Assembly (NCBI GenBank): GCA_964372035.1
Contig: CAYJPK010000071.1
Location: 1-11,308, forward strand
From: CAYJPK01 sp964372035
GTDB taxonomy: Bacteria > Desulfobacterota > Desulfovibrionia > Desulfovibrionales > Desulfovibrionaceae
DNA: 11,308 nt
Direction of reading: 5' to 3'
Shown: one piece after another, positions 1-6,961 of the stretch
Position numbering within the stretch: the first letter of the stretch is position 1
How the letters are laid out: each line of letters opens with the position of its first letter
Made by a program: the position numbers and the translations under genes
The notes under the pieces: model-generated
Told to the model about the DNA's origin: nothing
Databases searched by the model: none
What the model saw: the letters and a program-made list of their open reading frames with translations, nothing else

Positions 1-956
1 TCACTAATAAGCTTAATCACTAATTCCTCAGCGTCAAGCATTTTAGCATCAATATTTGCACCAGAAGCATTCTTATGCCCACCACCACCAAAGCGAGCGG
101 CAATTTCTCTAACATCAAATTCACGTTGTGAACGCATGCTTAGCTTTACCTTATTATTAGGATCTTCACGTAAAAATGCTGCAACCTTAACACCTTTAAT
201 GCTGCGCATAAATTCAGCAAAAAAATCTAGTTCACTTTTAACAGAGCCTGTAGCGTGCAAGTCACCAACAGAAGCACAACAAATAGCGATTTGCCCGTCA
301 GCTTCTAAGCGTATTCTTTTAAATAACAAGCCCCAAAGCTTAATCTTAGTTAAAGTCCATTGATTATCCATTTTTTCGTGAACAGCACTAACATCAAGAC
401 CATCTTTAGCCATCTCAGCAACAAGGGCTAGGACCTCATAGTTAGTATTGGGAAAACGAAAATTTCCAGTATCAGCACTTAGCGAAGTATAGATATATTC
501 CGCCAATTGCCCTTCAAGTTTTATACCAAGCTCTTTTGCAATTGCTGCTACCATTTGACCTGTTGCAGCCATTTTTGGATCAACATAATTTAATTTATTT
601 GCAAATTTACCATTATCGAGATGATGATCAATATTTATGCTGTCTACTTGTTGTAATTTACTCGGCAATTCATTGCCAAGTCGCCAAATATCAGCACAAT
701 CAAGGCAAATATAAAGCTTAGGACGAAATGGTAATTTATATATTGAAGTATAAAATTTTGCGGGAAATTCAAGCCATTCAAGATAAGCAGGAATTCCACT
801 AACATTATACAAACAGAATCTTTTGTTTAATTTTTGCAAAATATAACCCATCGCAAAGGTTGAACCAAGTGCATCACCATCAGGGTTTGCATGAGCTGTT
901 ACGACTATATCATCGTAATTTTTAATTATTTCGCAAAATTCTTGTACTTGATTCAT
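1..956 (-). CDS. DHH/DHHA1 family phosphoesterase, NrnA-like (3' end off the window)
   Basis: Partial gene: the ATG is at 956-954 and 318 codons are open to the left edge with no stop, so only a few C-terminal residues are probably missing (B. subtilis NrnA is about 313 aa). All DHH-family metal motifs are visible: AHANPDGDALGS (residues 21-32), the Asp86 motif (LYICLDCAD), DHH at 110-112, and SADTGNF with Asp162. The C-terminal DHHA1 substrate-binding motif GGGGHKNASG starts at residue 290. Members are soluble Mn-dependent exonucleases that degrade nano-RNAs/oligoribonucleotides and may dephosphorylate pAp; some also cleave pApA or pGpG from cyclic dinucleotide turnover. Which substrate applies here cannot be read from sequence. 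The start is 9 bp after the rarA stop with an AGAGA-like ribosome site inside the rarA end, so it is the last visible gene of the leftward operon. RecJ is excluded by size. Confidence 0.9.
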   Translation of the reverse strand, partial: MNQVQEFCEIIKNYDDIVVTAHANPDGDALGSTFAMGYILQKLNKRFCLYNVSGIPAYLEWLEFPAKFYTSIYKLPFRPKLYICLDCADIWRLGNELPSKLQQVDSINIDHHLDNGKFANKLNYVDPKMAATGQMVAAIAKELGIKLEGQLAEYIYTSLSADTGNFRFPNTNYEVLALVAEMAKDGLDVSAVHEKMDNQWTLTKIKLWGLLFKRIRLEADGQIAICCASVGDLHATGSVKSELDFFAEFMRSIKGVKVAAFLREDPNNKVKLSMRSQREFDVREIAARFGGGGHKNASGANIDAKMLDAEELVIKLIS

Positions 957-965
957 ATATTTCTC

Positions 966-2174
966 TTAATCTTTATTTATTTTTTTCCAAAATTGAATTA
1001 AACGGCTTTCGTCACCAATTTCTTTTGGCTTATAAAATTTACGCCCTATTAATTCTTGTGGTAAGTATTGTTGCTCAACATAGCCACCGACATAATTATG
1101 AGGATATTTATATTCTTTTCCATAGCCCCATTCTCTTTGCAGTGAAGTTGACGCATTACGAAGATGCAGCGGAACTGGCTTCATGCCATTTAACCTAACT
1201 TCTCGCTGAGCAACAGCATAAGCGGCATAAGAAGAATTACTTTTTCTTGCAAGTGCTAGATAAACTACAGTTTCAGCTAGTGGAATATAGCCTTCTGGCA
1301 TTCCAACAAACTCCACTGCTTGCTGGCAAGCAACTGCAATTCCAAGAGCTTGTGGGTCTGCAAGCCCGACGTCCTCTGAGGCAGACAAAATTAAACGCCT
1401 TGTTATAAAGCGTGGATCTTCGCCACCTTCTAATAAACAAGCCAAATAATATAATGCCGCATCAACATCACTCCCACGGATAGACTTGATTAAAGCTGAA
1501 GCTAATTCATAATGACTATCACCATCTTTATCATGGCGAGCCACAATTTCAGGCATTAAACGCTTTATTTTATCTAGCTGTAAATCTTCTTGGCTTAAAT
1601 TGTTTAAATGCTCAATTAGATTGAACATCATTCGTGCATCGCCATGAGCGGCAGAAGCTAAAAACTCTAAAACATCGTCGCCAAGTTCAAATTCTATATC
1701 TTTAAGACCACGCTTTGCAAGATCAATAAGTTCATCACGACTTAACATTCTCAAACGCAAAATATGTAAGCGTGATAATAGTTGACGTGTTACACTAAAG
1801 GACGGATTTTCAGTAGTTGTAGCAAGAAGAGTTATTTCACCAGACTCTAAAATTGGCAAGAAGAAATCTTGCTGCGCCTTTGAAAAACGATGTAATTCAT
1901 CTAAAACTAAAACATCAACACCAGCTAGCTGCTTGCGCAATTGAGTTAAGCCTGCCTCAGGAGCACTTAGGCGCAACCAATTTTCACTATGCGTGCTAGC
2001 CAGTAGCATTGCAAGTGTTGATTTACCACAGCCTGGAGGACCAAATAATAATAAACTCGGTAAGCGTTTAGCTTTTAAAAGTGCTTCAAGCCTTGAGCTT
2101 AAATGCGTTTGACCAACAAATCTCTCGAGTTCACGAGGACGCATTTTTTCAGCTAAAGGCTGATTTATCGACAT
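966..2174 (-). CDS. rarA: Replication-associated recombination protein A (RarA/MgsA family AAA+ ATPase)
   Basis: Complete 402-aa AAA+ clamp-loader-like ATPase of the RarA/MgsA/WRNIP1 family, acting in the cytoplasm at stalled replication forks. The N-terminus (QPLAEKMRPREL..FVGQ) is typical. Walker A is GPPGCGKST at 45-53, Walker B is VLVLDE ending at D92-E93, followed by the family signature LHRFSKAQQDFFLP. Sensor 1 is TTTENPSF (119-126) and the arginine-finger motif LLSR ends at R135. The C-terminal tetramerisation region carries the family block GGEDPRFITRRL..SASEDVGLADPQA near residues 248-276. That block separates it from RuvB and DnaX. Its ATG is 25 bp after the pyrR stop, with AAAAGG about 8 bp upstream as ribosome site. 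Slightly shorter than E. coli RarA (447 aa), but with no missing motif. Confidence 0.96.
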   Translation of the reverse strand: MSINQPLAEKMRPRELERFVGQTHLSSRLEALLKAKRLPSLLLFGPPGCGKSTLAMLLASTHSENWLRLSAPEAGLTQLRKQLAGVDVLVLDELHRFSKAQQDFFLPILESGEITLLATTTENPSFSVTRQLLSRLHILRLRMLSRDELIDLAKRGLKDIEFELGDDVLEFLASAAHGDARMMFNLIEHLNNLSQEDLQLDKIKRLMPEIVARHDKDGDSHYELASALIKSIRGSDVDAALYYLACLLEGGEDPRFITRRLILSASEDVGLADPQALGIAVACQQAVEFVGMPEGYIPLAETVVYLALARKSNSSYAAYAVAQREVRLNGMKPVPLHLRNASTSLQREWGYGKEYKYPHNYVGGYVEQQYLPQELIGRKFYKPKEIGDESRLIQFWKKINKD

Positions 2175-2199
2175 ATTTTTAACCTTTTATACACTTAAA

Positions 2200-2730
2200 T
2201 TATGCACTAACAAGCTTAACTTGTTCTTGCTCGTCATACTCTGATAAAAGCACATCAACCCTATCAGTTAAATTACTTTCAATTTTCCTTCCAACATAGT
2301 CAGCATGAATAGGTAATTCACGATGACCTCTGTCAACAAGTGCTAATAATTCAACTTTTTTAGGTCTACCATAATCCAAAATTGCCTCAAGTGCAGCACG
2401 AATTGTGCGACCAGTAAAAAGAACATCATCAACAAGAATGATTTTTTTATCCTCTATTGGTGTTGGAATAGAAGAAGTTCCAATGTTAGGAACACCGTGC
2501 AAACTTGTCCAGTCATCACGATATAAATTAATATCTAAGGTGCCAAAAGGTAATTTTATTGCTAACTTATCACAAATGTGTTTATGAACACGCCTTGCAA
2601 TCTCTACACCACGGCGATGAATACCAAGTATCATCACATTTTCACAATCAGCATGTCTTTCAATTATTTCAAAAGACAATCTTTCTATAATTCTTCCAAT
2701 ATCTTCACTAGTTAAAATAACTTGTTCCAT
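2200..2730 (-). CDS. pyrR: PyrR: pyrimidine attenuator / uracil phosphoribosyltransferase
   Basis: 176-aa type I phosphoribosyltransferase fold protein, close to B. subtilis PyrR along its length. It shows FGTLDINLYRDD (62-73), the PRPP-binding loop LVDDVLFTGRT (99-109), and the PyrR-typical block LVDRGHRELPIHADYVGR (131-148). PyrR makes UMP from uracil and PRPP, and in many bacteria binds pyr mRNA leaders to control attenuation. No PyrR-binding hairpin or pyr gene is visible here, so its regulatory role in this organism is open. I chose the ATG at 2730-2728 because it matches the family N-terminus and has GAGG six bases upstream. An in-frame GTG at 2742, which overlaps the upstream lipoprotein stop as GTGA, would add four residues (MRFK) and is the alternative. 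It sits oddly in a DNA-repair operon. Confidence 0.93.
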   Translation of the reverse strand: MEQVILTSEDIGRIIERLSFEIIERHADCENVMILGIHRRGVEIARRVHKHICDKLAIKLPFGTLDINLYRDDWTSLHGVPNIGTSSIPTPIEDKKIILVDDVLFTGRTIRAALEAILDYGRPKKVELLALVDRGHRELPIHADYVGRKIESNLTDRVDVLLSEYDEQEQVKLVSA

Positions 2731-2738
2731 CTTAAACC

Positions 2739-3176
2739 TCACTTAATAGGAAAATCTGATTGCACCAAGCCAACAGGACTTAGCACACTAGGATATGTCG
2801 GATTAACGTGTTTTGCAATCAATCGCCAACGGTAAGAATTTGCTTTAGTGCTTGGGCAATGCAAGAAAGTATAAATTTTCTCGCTTGATTCACCTAAGTT
2901 CGCTTCAAACTGTATCCCTTCTGTTGGTGTGAACGGGCAATTGATACAAATATCCTCGGTTTCTGGTTCAATTTCAAGTAAAAAAGAGTCAATATATTCG
3001 TGTGCACCCTCAATTTCACCGCTAAAATTTATACATTCATTATTTACAAAATTTGCATCGACCAATTTCCATGAATAAGATTGATTCACATTTTTAGGCT
3101 GAGGCAAGGCTTTTTTGCCACATGCAAAACATACACTCAAGCACAAAAGTAATGCAATTATTTTTAATATTTTCAT
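2739..3176 (-). CDS. Small cysteine-containing lipoprotein, function unknown
   Basis: About 145 aa with a classic short signal: MKILK, a hydrophobic core (IIALLLCLSVCFA) and a modifiable cysteine at residue 19 followed by GKKALPQPK. The CGKK..P start of the mature part resembles the LptM/YifL-like small lipoproteins found in many proteobacteria, but the rest is longer and not recognisable. The lipobox is atypical (Cys at -3, Phe at -2, Ala at -1). The mature part has four further cysteines (contexts ECINF, DICINC, LHCPS) that could form disulfides. I start at ATG 3176, which overlaps the mutS TGA as ATGA and has GGGGAA just upstream. A start 24 bases earlier is open, but would put eight residues in front of the signal. 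Expected to be exported and lipid-anchored; its tight coupling to mutS says nothing clear about its job. Confidence 0.75.
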   Translation of the reverse strand: MKILKIIALLLCLSVCFACGKKALPQPKNVNQSYSWKLVDANFVNNECINFSGEIEGAHEYIDSFLLEIEPETEDICINCPFTPTEGIQFEANLGESSEKIYTFLHCPSTKANSYRWRLIAKHVNPTYPSVLSPVGLVQSDFPIK

Positions 3177-5827
3177 TTTTTTCCCCAAAGATTTTTCCAT
3201 TCCGTCAAAACACTTAAAGCCTCAAGAGGTGTTAAGCTGTGAGGATCTAAATCGTTTAAGCTTGTGATTACTGGGTGCACAATTTCTTGAACTTTTAGCT
3301 CTTCAACTTCTTCGACTTTTGGCATTATACCAGGTAAAAATTGTTGCACAATTTCCTTATAAGAACCTTGTTTATTTTGCTCAAGATTTCTTAAAATATT
3401 TCTTGCCTTTGACACGACATTTTTCGGAATGCCTGCTAGCTTTGCAACCTCAATTCCATAGCTTCTATCTGATGGTCCAGGTATTAAGCGACGTAAAAAT
3501 ACTATATCACCACCCTCTTCACGAATTGCAATATTCATATTATGCAAGCCCTTATACTTAGCCTCAAGAGCTGTCAATTCATGGTAATGAGTTGCAAATA
3601 AAGTGCGCACAGATAAACGAAGCAATAAATCTTCAACAACTGACCATGCAATAGCAAGCCCATCAAAAGTGCTCGTTCCACGTCCAATTTCATCTAAGAT
3701 AATAAAGCTTTGCTTTGTGGCTTGACGCAAAATTCTCGCTGTTTCCATCATTTCAACCATAAAGGTACTTTGACCTTGTGATAAATTATCTGATGCACCA
3801 ACACGTGAAAAAATTCTGTCGCATAATCCAATTTCTGCACTTTGAGCTGGAACAAATGAACCCATTTGCGCTAAAATACAAATCAAAGCTGTTTGTCGCA
3901 AAATTGTTGATTTACCAGCCATATTTGGTCCAGTAATCAAAATTAATTTTCGCTCTTCGTCCATGCGTAAATCGTTAGGAACAAAGGTATTTTTACCTAT
4001 AATATTTTCAATTACAGGGTGGCGACCTTGAATGATGCGCATATTATTATCTTTATTAAAGCTTGGACAGACCCAAGAATAACGTAAAGCACAACATGCA
4101 AGAGCTTGCCAAAAATCAATATTTGCTAATAAATCAGCAACATACATTAAGCGACTGCGTAAAGTTGCGATATACTCCCTAAGTTCCGTAAATAACGCAT
4201 ATTCAAGCTGTTTTTGCCTATCAGCCGCATTTAAAATCTTATCTTCTAGTTCTTTTAACTCAAGCGTCGTAAAGCGCCTTGCATTTATTAGACTCTGACG
4301 AGCAATAAAATGCTCTGGAGCTTCATTTAACTGGGACTTTGTAATTTCAAAATAATATCCAAAAACTCTATTATATCCCATCTTAAGCTTAGGAATATTA
4401 TTTTTTTCTCGCTCCTGCTCTAGCATTTGATTAAGCGCATTTTGACCATTTTGGACTAAGTTTAAGACTTCATCTAATTCTTCATTATAGCCAAGTTTAA
4501 ATAGCCCACCATCAGTAATTTGCGCTGGAACATCATCATTTAGAGCTTTTTGCAAAATTTCGTGTAAATCTTCAAAATTATCCCAAGAGCTTAAGATTTT
4601 ATACAAAGTTTTAGGCAAATTTTCAAAATTTACTTCAGCTTGCGTTGTGTAATTTTCAATCTTTGGAATAAAACATGCTTGAATCTTTGGAAGCGCTGCC
4701 AAAGTTTGACGAAGAGAAAGTAAGTCCTTTGGATTTGTGCGATTCATTGCAATTCTAGTTGATAAACGCTCTAAATCATACACATAATTTAAAGCTTGTT
4801 GCAAAGAGCTAACTAAATCTTCACGCTCAAAGAAATACTTAACACATTCTTGAGTATCATTAATTAAATTCAAATCTTTCCACGGATTATGAAGCCTTTC
4901 CTCAAGCAAACGACTTCCCATAGGACTTACGCATTTATCTAAAATGTGTAATAAAGTTCCAACACCTTTTTTACCATCAAGGCGTCTAAATAATTCAAGA
5001 TTTCGCTCTGTTAGTTCATCTAAAATTAAATGTTTGCCAAGCTCAAGCGGTTTAAATTCAGACAATTGCAATTTTGAATGCATTTGAGTTTGCTCAAGAT
5101 AGCCAATAAGACCGCCGCAAGCCTTCATAAGTTCTTGGCTATTTTCCAAACTCAAACTTGCAATATCACTAACTTCTTGAACTCTAAGCACCCTATCACA
5201 AGCTCTTTGATAATCAAAGTGACTACGATAAGGCACTCTAATAAACTGCATATCCTCAAAAATTAAGGATTGAGGTATTTTTTCTTTGTCACTAATTATC
5301 AATTCTTTTGGAGCTATTTTTTGCACCCATTGCCAAATATCAGCGTATTTTTTTGACTGTATACCAGTCCAAAAACCAGTACTAATGTCAGCCCAAGCTA
5401 ATGCGCCACTCGACTTTTCTTCATCAAAATAAAGCGCAGCCAAAAAATTATGCTCTTTATCATTTAAGATAAAATCCTCAACGCAAGTTGCACCAGTGTA
5501 AACATGTACTACTTCACGCTTTACAAGACCTTTAGCTTTTTTTGGGTCTTCTACTTGCTCACAAATTGCAACTTTAAAGCCTTTGTTAACAAGCTGGGCG
5601 ATATAGCTATTTGCACTATGCCATGGCACACCACACATGCTAATAGGATTTTCAGCATCAGGGTGTCGAGAAGTTAAGGCAATCTGCAACTCACGAGCTG
5701 CTACTTCGGCATCTTCAAAAAACAACTCATAAAAATCGCCCATGCGATAAAAAAGCAAGGCATCTGCATAATCTTTTTTGATTTGCAAATACTGCTCAAA
5801 CATGGGCGTTAAACGAACTTGCGACAC
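3173..5827 (-). CDS. mutS: DNA mismatch repair protein MutS
   Basis: Full-length 884-aa MutS, the cytoplasmic ATPase that recognises mismatches and small loops. Domain I carries the mismatch-stacking motif F32-Y33-E34 (Phe-x-Glu) in YRMGDFYELF and the MCGVPWH block. The connector, lever and clamp regions follow. The ABC-type ATPase domain has Walker A GPNMAGKST at 633-641, Walker B ILDE with D712-E713, the signature region with SQGQSTF, and THYHEL. The tail has the usual linker and ends with LTPLEALSVL. This is MutS1; MutS2 would lack the mismatch domain and carry a Smr domain. The start is a GTG at 5827 with GGA six bases upstream; it gives MSQVRLTPMFEQY, aligning with the family N-terminus. 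The ATG at codon 9 would cut the conserved TPM. It lies 15 bp after the LapA-domain gene. No mutL is in the window. Confidence 0.98.
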   Translation of the reverse strand: MSQVRLTPMFEQYLQIKKDYADALLFYRMGDFYELFFEDAEVAARELQIALTSRHPDAENPISMCGVPWHSANSYIAQLVNKGFKVAICEQVEDPKKAKGLVKREVVHVYTGATCVEDFILNDKEHNFLAALYFDEEKSSGALAWADISTGFWTGIQSKKYADIWQWVQKIAPKELIISDKEKIPQSLIFEDMQFIRVPYRSHFDYQRACDRVLRVQEVSDIASLSLENSQELMKACGGLIGYLEQTQMHSKLQLSEFKPLELGKHLILDELTERNLELFRRLDGKKGVGTLLHILDKCVSPMGSRLLEERLHNPWKDLNLINDTQECVKYFFEREDLVSSLQQALNYVYDLERLSTRIAMNRTNPKDLLSLRQTLAALPKIQACFIPKIENYTTQAEVNFENLPKTLYKILSSWDNFEDLHEILQKALNDDVPAQITDGGLFKLGYNEELDEVLNLVQNGQNALNQMLEQEREKNNIPKLKMGYNRVFGYYFEITKSQLNEAPEHFIARQSLINARRFTTLELKELEDKILNAADRQKQLEYALFTELREYIATLRSRLMYVADLLANIDFWQALACCALRYSWVCPSFNKDNNMRIIQGRHPVIENIIGKNTFVPNDLRMDEERKLILITGPNMAGKSTILRQTALICILAQMGSFVPAQSAEIGLCDRIFSRVGASDNLSQGQSTFMVEMMETARILRQATKQSFIILDEIGRGTSTFDGLAIAWSVVEDLLLRLSVRTLFATHYHELTALEAKYKGLHNMNIAIREEGGDIVFLRRLIPGPSDRSYGIEVAKLAGIPKNVVSKARNILRNLEQNKQGSYKEIVQQFLPGIMPKVEEVEELKVQEIVHPVITSLNDLDPHSLTPLEALSVLTEWKNLWGKK

Positions 5828-5842
5828 GATATGTCCAAAAAA

Positions 5843-6295
5843 TTAATTATCATCAAATGAAACATCAAAAGCATTTGCACGTTTAGTTGCAATTTCTTTA
5901 GCTTTATCAATTTCGCTTTGAAGTTCTTTTTGTTTTTCTTCAAGTTCAGCAATATTTAATTTTGCAGCTTCAAGCTCTGCTTTGTAAGCATCAGAATTAA
6001 TTTTAGCTTTTGCTAATTCTTTTTCAACACCTTTAACTTTGCGATTGCTAACTGCTAAAGAGGTGCTAATTGTGATACGATCCCAAATAAGCATACTTAA
6101 AGTGCAAAGCGCACCAATTAAAAAACATATTAACATAAGTGCATATTGCGGAACAGGCAAGCTTTCCTGTGCAGGTATGAACATAAGATCAAATTTTAAC
6201 GGCATTGTTTGTGATAAAAAGTCGTGATTTTGCACAAAAAACAATACTACAACATAAAATAAAACAACACCTAAAAAGACCTTTAAATACCTCAT
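5843..6295 (-). CDS. LapA-domain (DUF1049) inner-membrane protein with C-terminal coiled coil
   Basis: 150 aa. Two membrane helices (about 4-22 and 51-71) are joined by a short loop with the family QN motif after the first helix and FxxP in the loop. This is the layout of the LapA/YciS family (LapA with LapB/YciM controls LpxC stability and LPS synthesis in E. coli). After the second helix comes a highly charged Lys/Glu/Ala-rich stretch (about 84-138) that should form a cytoplasmic coiled coil, longer than in E. coli LapA (about 100 aa). The ATG is one base after the HIT gene stop, with AGGAG six bases upstream, so translation is probably coupled. No lapB is beside it, so the LPS role is inferred from the family only; I leave the symbol blank. 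Confidence 0.82.
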   Translation of the reverse strand: MRYLKVFLGVVLFYVVVLFFVQNHDFLSQTMPLKFDLMFIPAQESLPVPQYALMLICFLIGALCTLSMLIWDRITISTSLAVSNRKVKGVEKELAKAKINSDAYKAELEAAKLNIAELEEKQKELQSEIDKAKEIATKRANAFDVSFDDN

Positions 6296-6296
6296 T

Positions 6297-6785
6297 TTAA
6301 ACTCCTAAGTTTTCAAAATATTTTCTCAAATTACCATATGTTACATCTATATGTTCAGGAATACTACGTGTATCGGCCAAAACAGAAATAAAGGAATTAT
6401 CACCATTCCAGCGTGGAACAATATGCATATGCAAATGTGCAGCAATGCCAGCTCCAGCAGCAGCTCCCATATTCATACCAATATTAAAAGCTTGCGGATT
6501 CATAACACTTTTTAAGGCTTTAACACATTCTTGAGTCATAGCCATTAAGTCCGCATTTTCCAAAGGATTAAGATCTGTAATATCGCCAACATGACGATAC
6601 GGGACAACCATTAAGTGCCCATTATTGTAGGGATATTTATTCATAATAATAAAAACATGCTTAGAGCGATAAAGAATTAGGCGTTTAGCATCGTTCTTTT
6701 TGTCCTCATCAACACATAAAACGCAAGTATCTGGTTTATCTCCTAAAATATAGTCAATACGCCACGGCGCCCACAAAACGTCCAT
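6297..6785 (-). CDS. HIT family hydrolase/transferase (Ap4A-type nucleotide-binding)
   Basis: 162-aa histidine-triad protein. The N-terminus MDVLWAPWRIDYI is the hallmark of the WAPWR subgroup of HIT proteins (Ap4A phosphorylase/hydrolase-like), followed by a Cys-x2-Cys pair (C21, C24) that in relatives helps bind zinc. The nucleotide-binding segment is NNGHLMVVPYRHV (54-66). The catalytic triad is HLHMHIVPRW, with H117, H119 and the active-site nucleophile H121. Such enzymes hydrolyse or phosphorolyse dinucleoside polyphosphates or nucleoside phosphoramidates in the cytoplasm; the exact substrate is unknown. The ATG at 6785 is set by a strong ribosome site (AAGGAGA, five bases away) and by the conserved WAPWR start. 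A longer open frame to 6827 would run through the proposed promoter and is rejected. First gene of the leftward operon. Confidence 0.92.
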   Translation of the reverse strand: MDVLWAPWRIDYILGDKPDTCVLCVDEDKKNDAKRLILYRSKHVFIIMNKYPYNNGHLMVVPYRHVGDITDLNPLENADLMAMTQECVKALKSVMNPQAFNIGMNMGAAAGAGIAAHLHMHIVPRWNGDNSFISVLADTRSIPEHIDVTYGNLRKYFENLGV

Positions 6786-6790
6786 AAATA

Positions 6791-6797
6791 TCTCCTT
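6791..6797 (-). promoter_or_regulatory. Strong Shine-Dalgarno of the HIT gene
   Basis: AAGGAGA on the minus strand, five bases before the ATG at 6785. It decides the start of the HIT gene against the in-frame upstream extension and is the best ribosome site of the leftward operon. Confidence 0.8.
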
Positions 6798-6805
6798 GCT
6801 AAAAT

Positions 6806-6834
6806 ATTTTACATATAAACAGCACATAATGCAA
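6806..6834 (-). promoter_or_regulatory. Probable sigma-70 promoter of the leftward seven-gene operon
   Basis: On the minus strand, a -10 box TAAAAT (6806-6811, five of six consensus bases) lies 17 bp from a -35-like TTGCAT (6829-6834; only TTG fits well). Transcription would start near 6799, leaving a leader of about 14 bases that is mostly the ribosome site. No other good promoter was seen between the seven genes, whose gaps never exceed 25 bp, so this may drive them all. Inferred from sequence pattern only; AT-rich DNA gives chance matches. Confidence 0.5.
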
Positions 6835-6886
6835 GCTAATTTATAAGCCTATGACATAAAATAAAGAAAAAAGCAAAATAAAAGCA

Positions 6887-6931
6887 TTGAACATATTCAT
6901 TTGATATGGCATTATCTTATTAAACTATGAA
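6887..6931 (+). promoter_or_regulatory. Possible promoter region of the cyclase gene
   Basis: Two weak candidates are visible. TTGAAC (6887-6892) lies 17 bp before CATTAT (6910-6915), and TTGATA (6901-6906) lies 19 bp before TATGAA (6926-6931). A 7-bp inverted repeat, TATTCAT (6894-6900) and ATGAATA (6927-6933), brackets the second candidate and might be an operator or chance. Some promoter must lie between 6786 and 6950, but which one cannot be settled by eye. Confidence 0.25.
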
Positions 6932-6961
6932 TAAAAAAATAATATTTGTAAAAGGATTTAT

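Noticed and set aside
136..721. Two short plus-strand open frames (136-363 and 536-721)
   Set aside because: Both are antisense to the DHH phosphoesterase, whose motifs run through the whole region.
3177..3200. Longer N-terminus for the lipoprotein
   Set aside because: Eight extra charged residues would precede a normal signal peptide; the ATGA overlap and GGGGAA site support the shorter start.
6786..6827. N-terminal extension of the HIT gene to an upstream in-frame ATG
   Set aside because: It would encode residues before the conserved WAPWR start, would cover the proposed -10 box, and the internal ATG has the strong AAGGAGA ribosome site.
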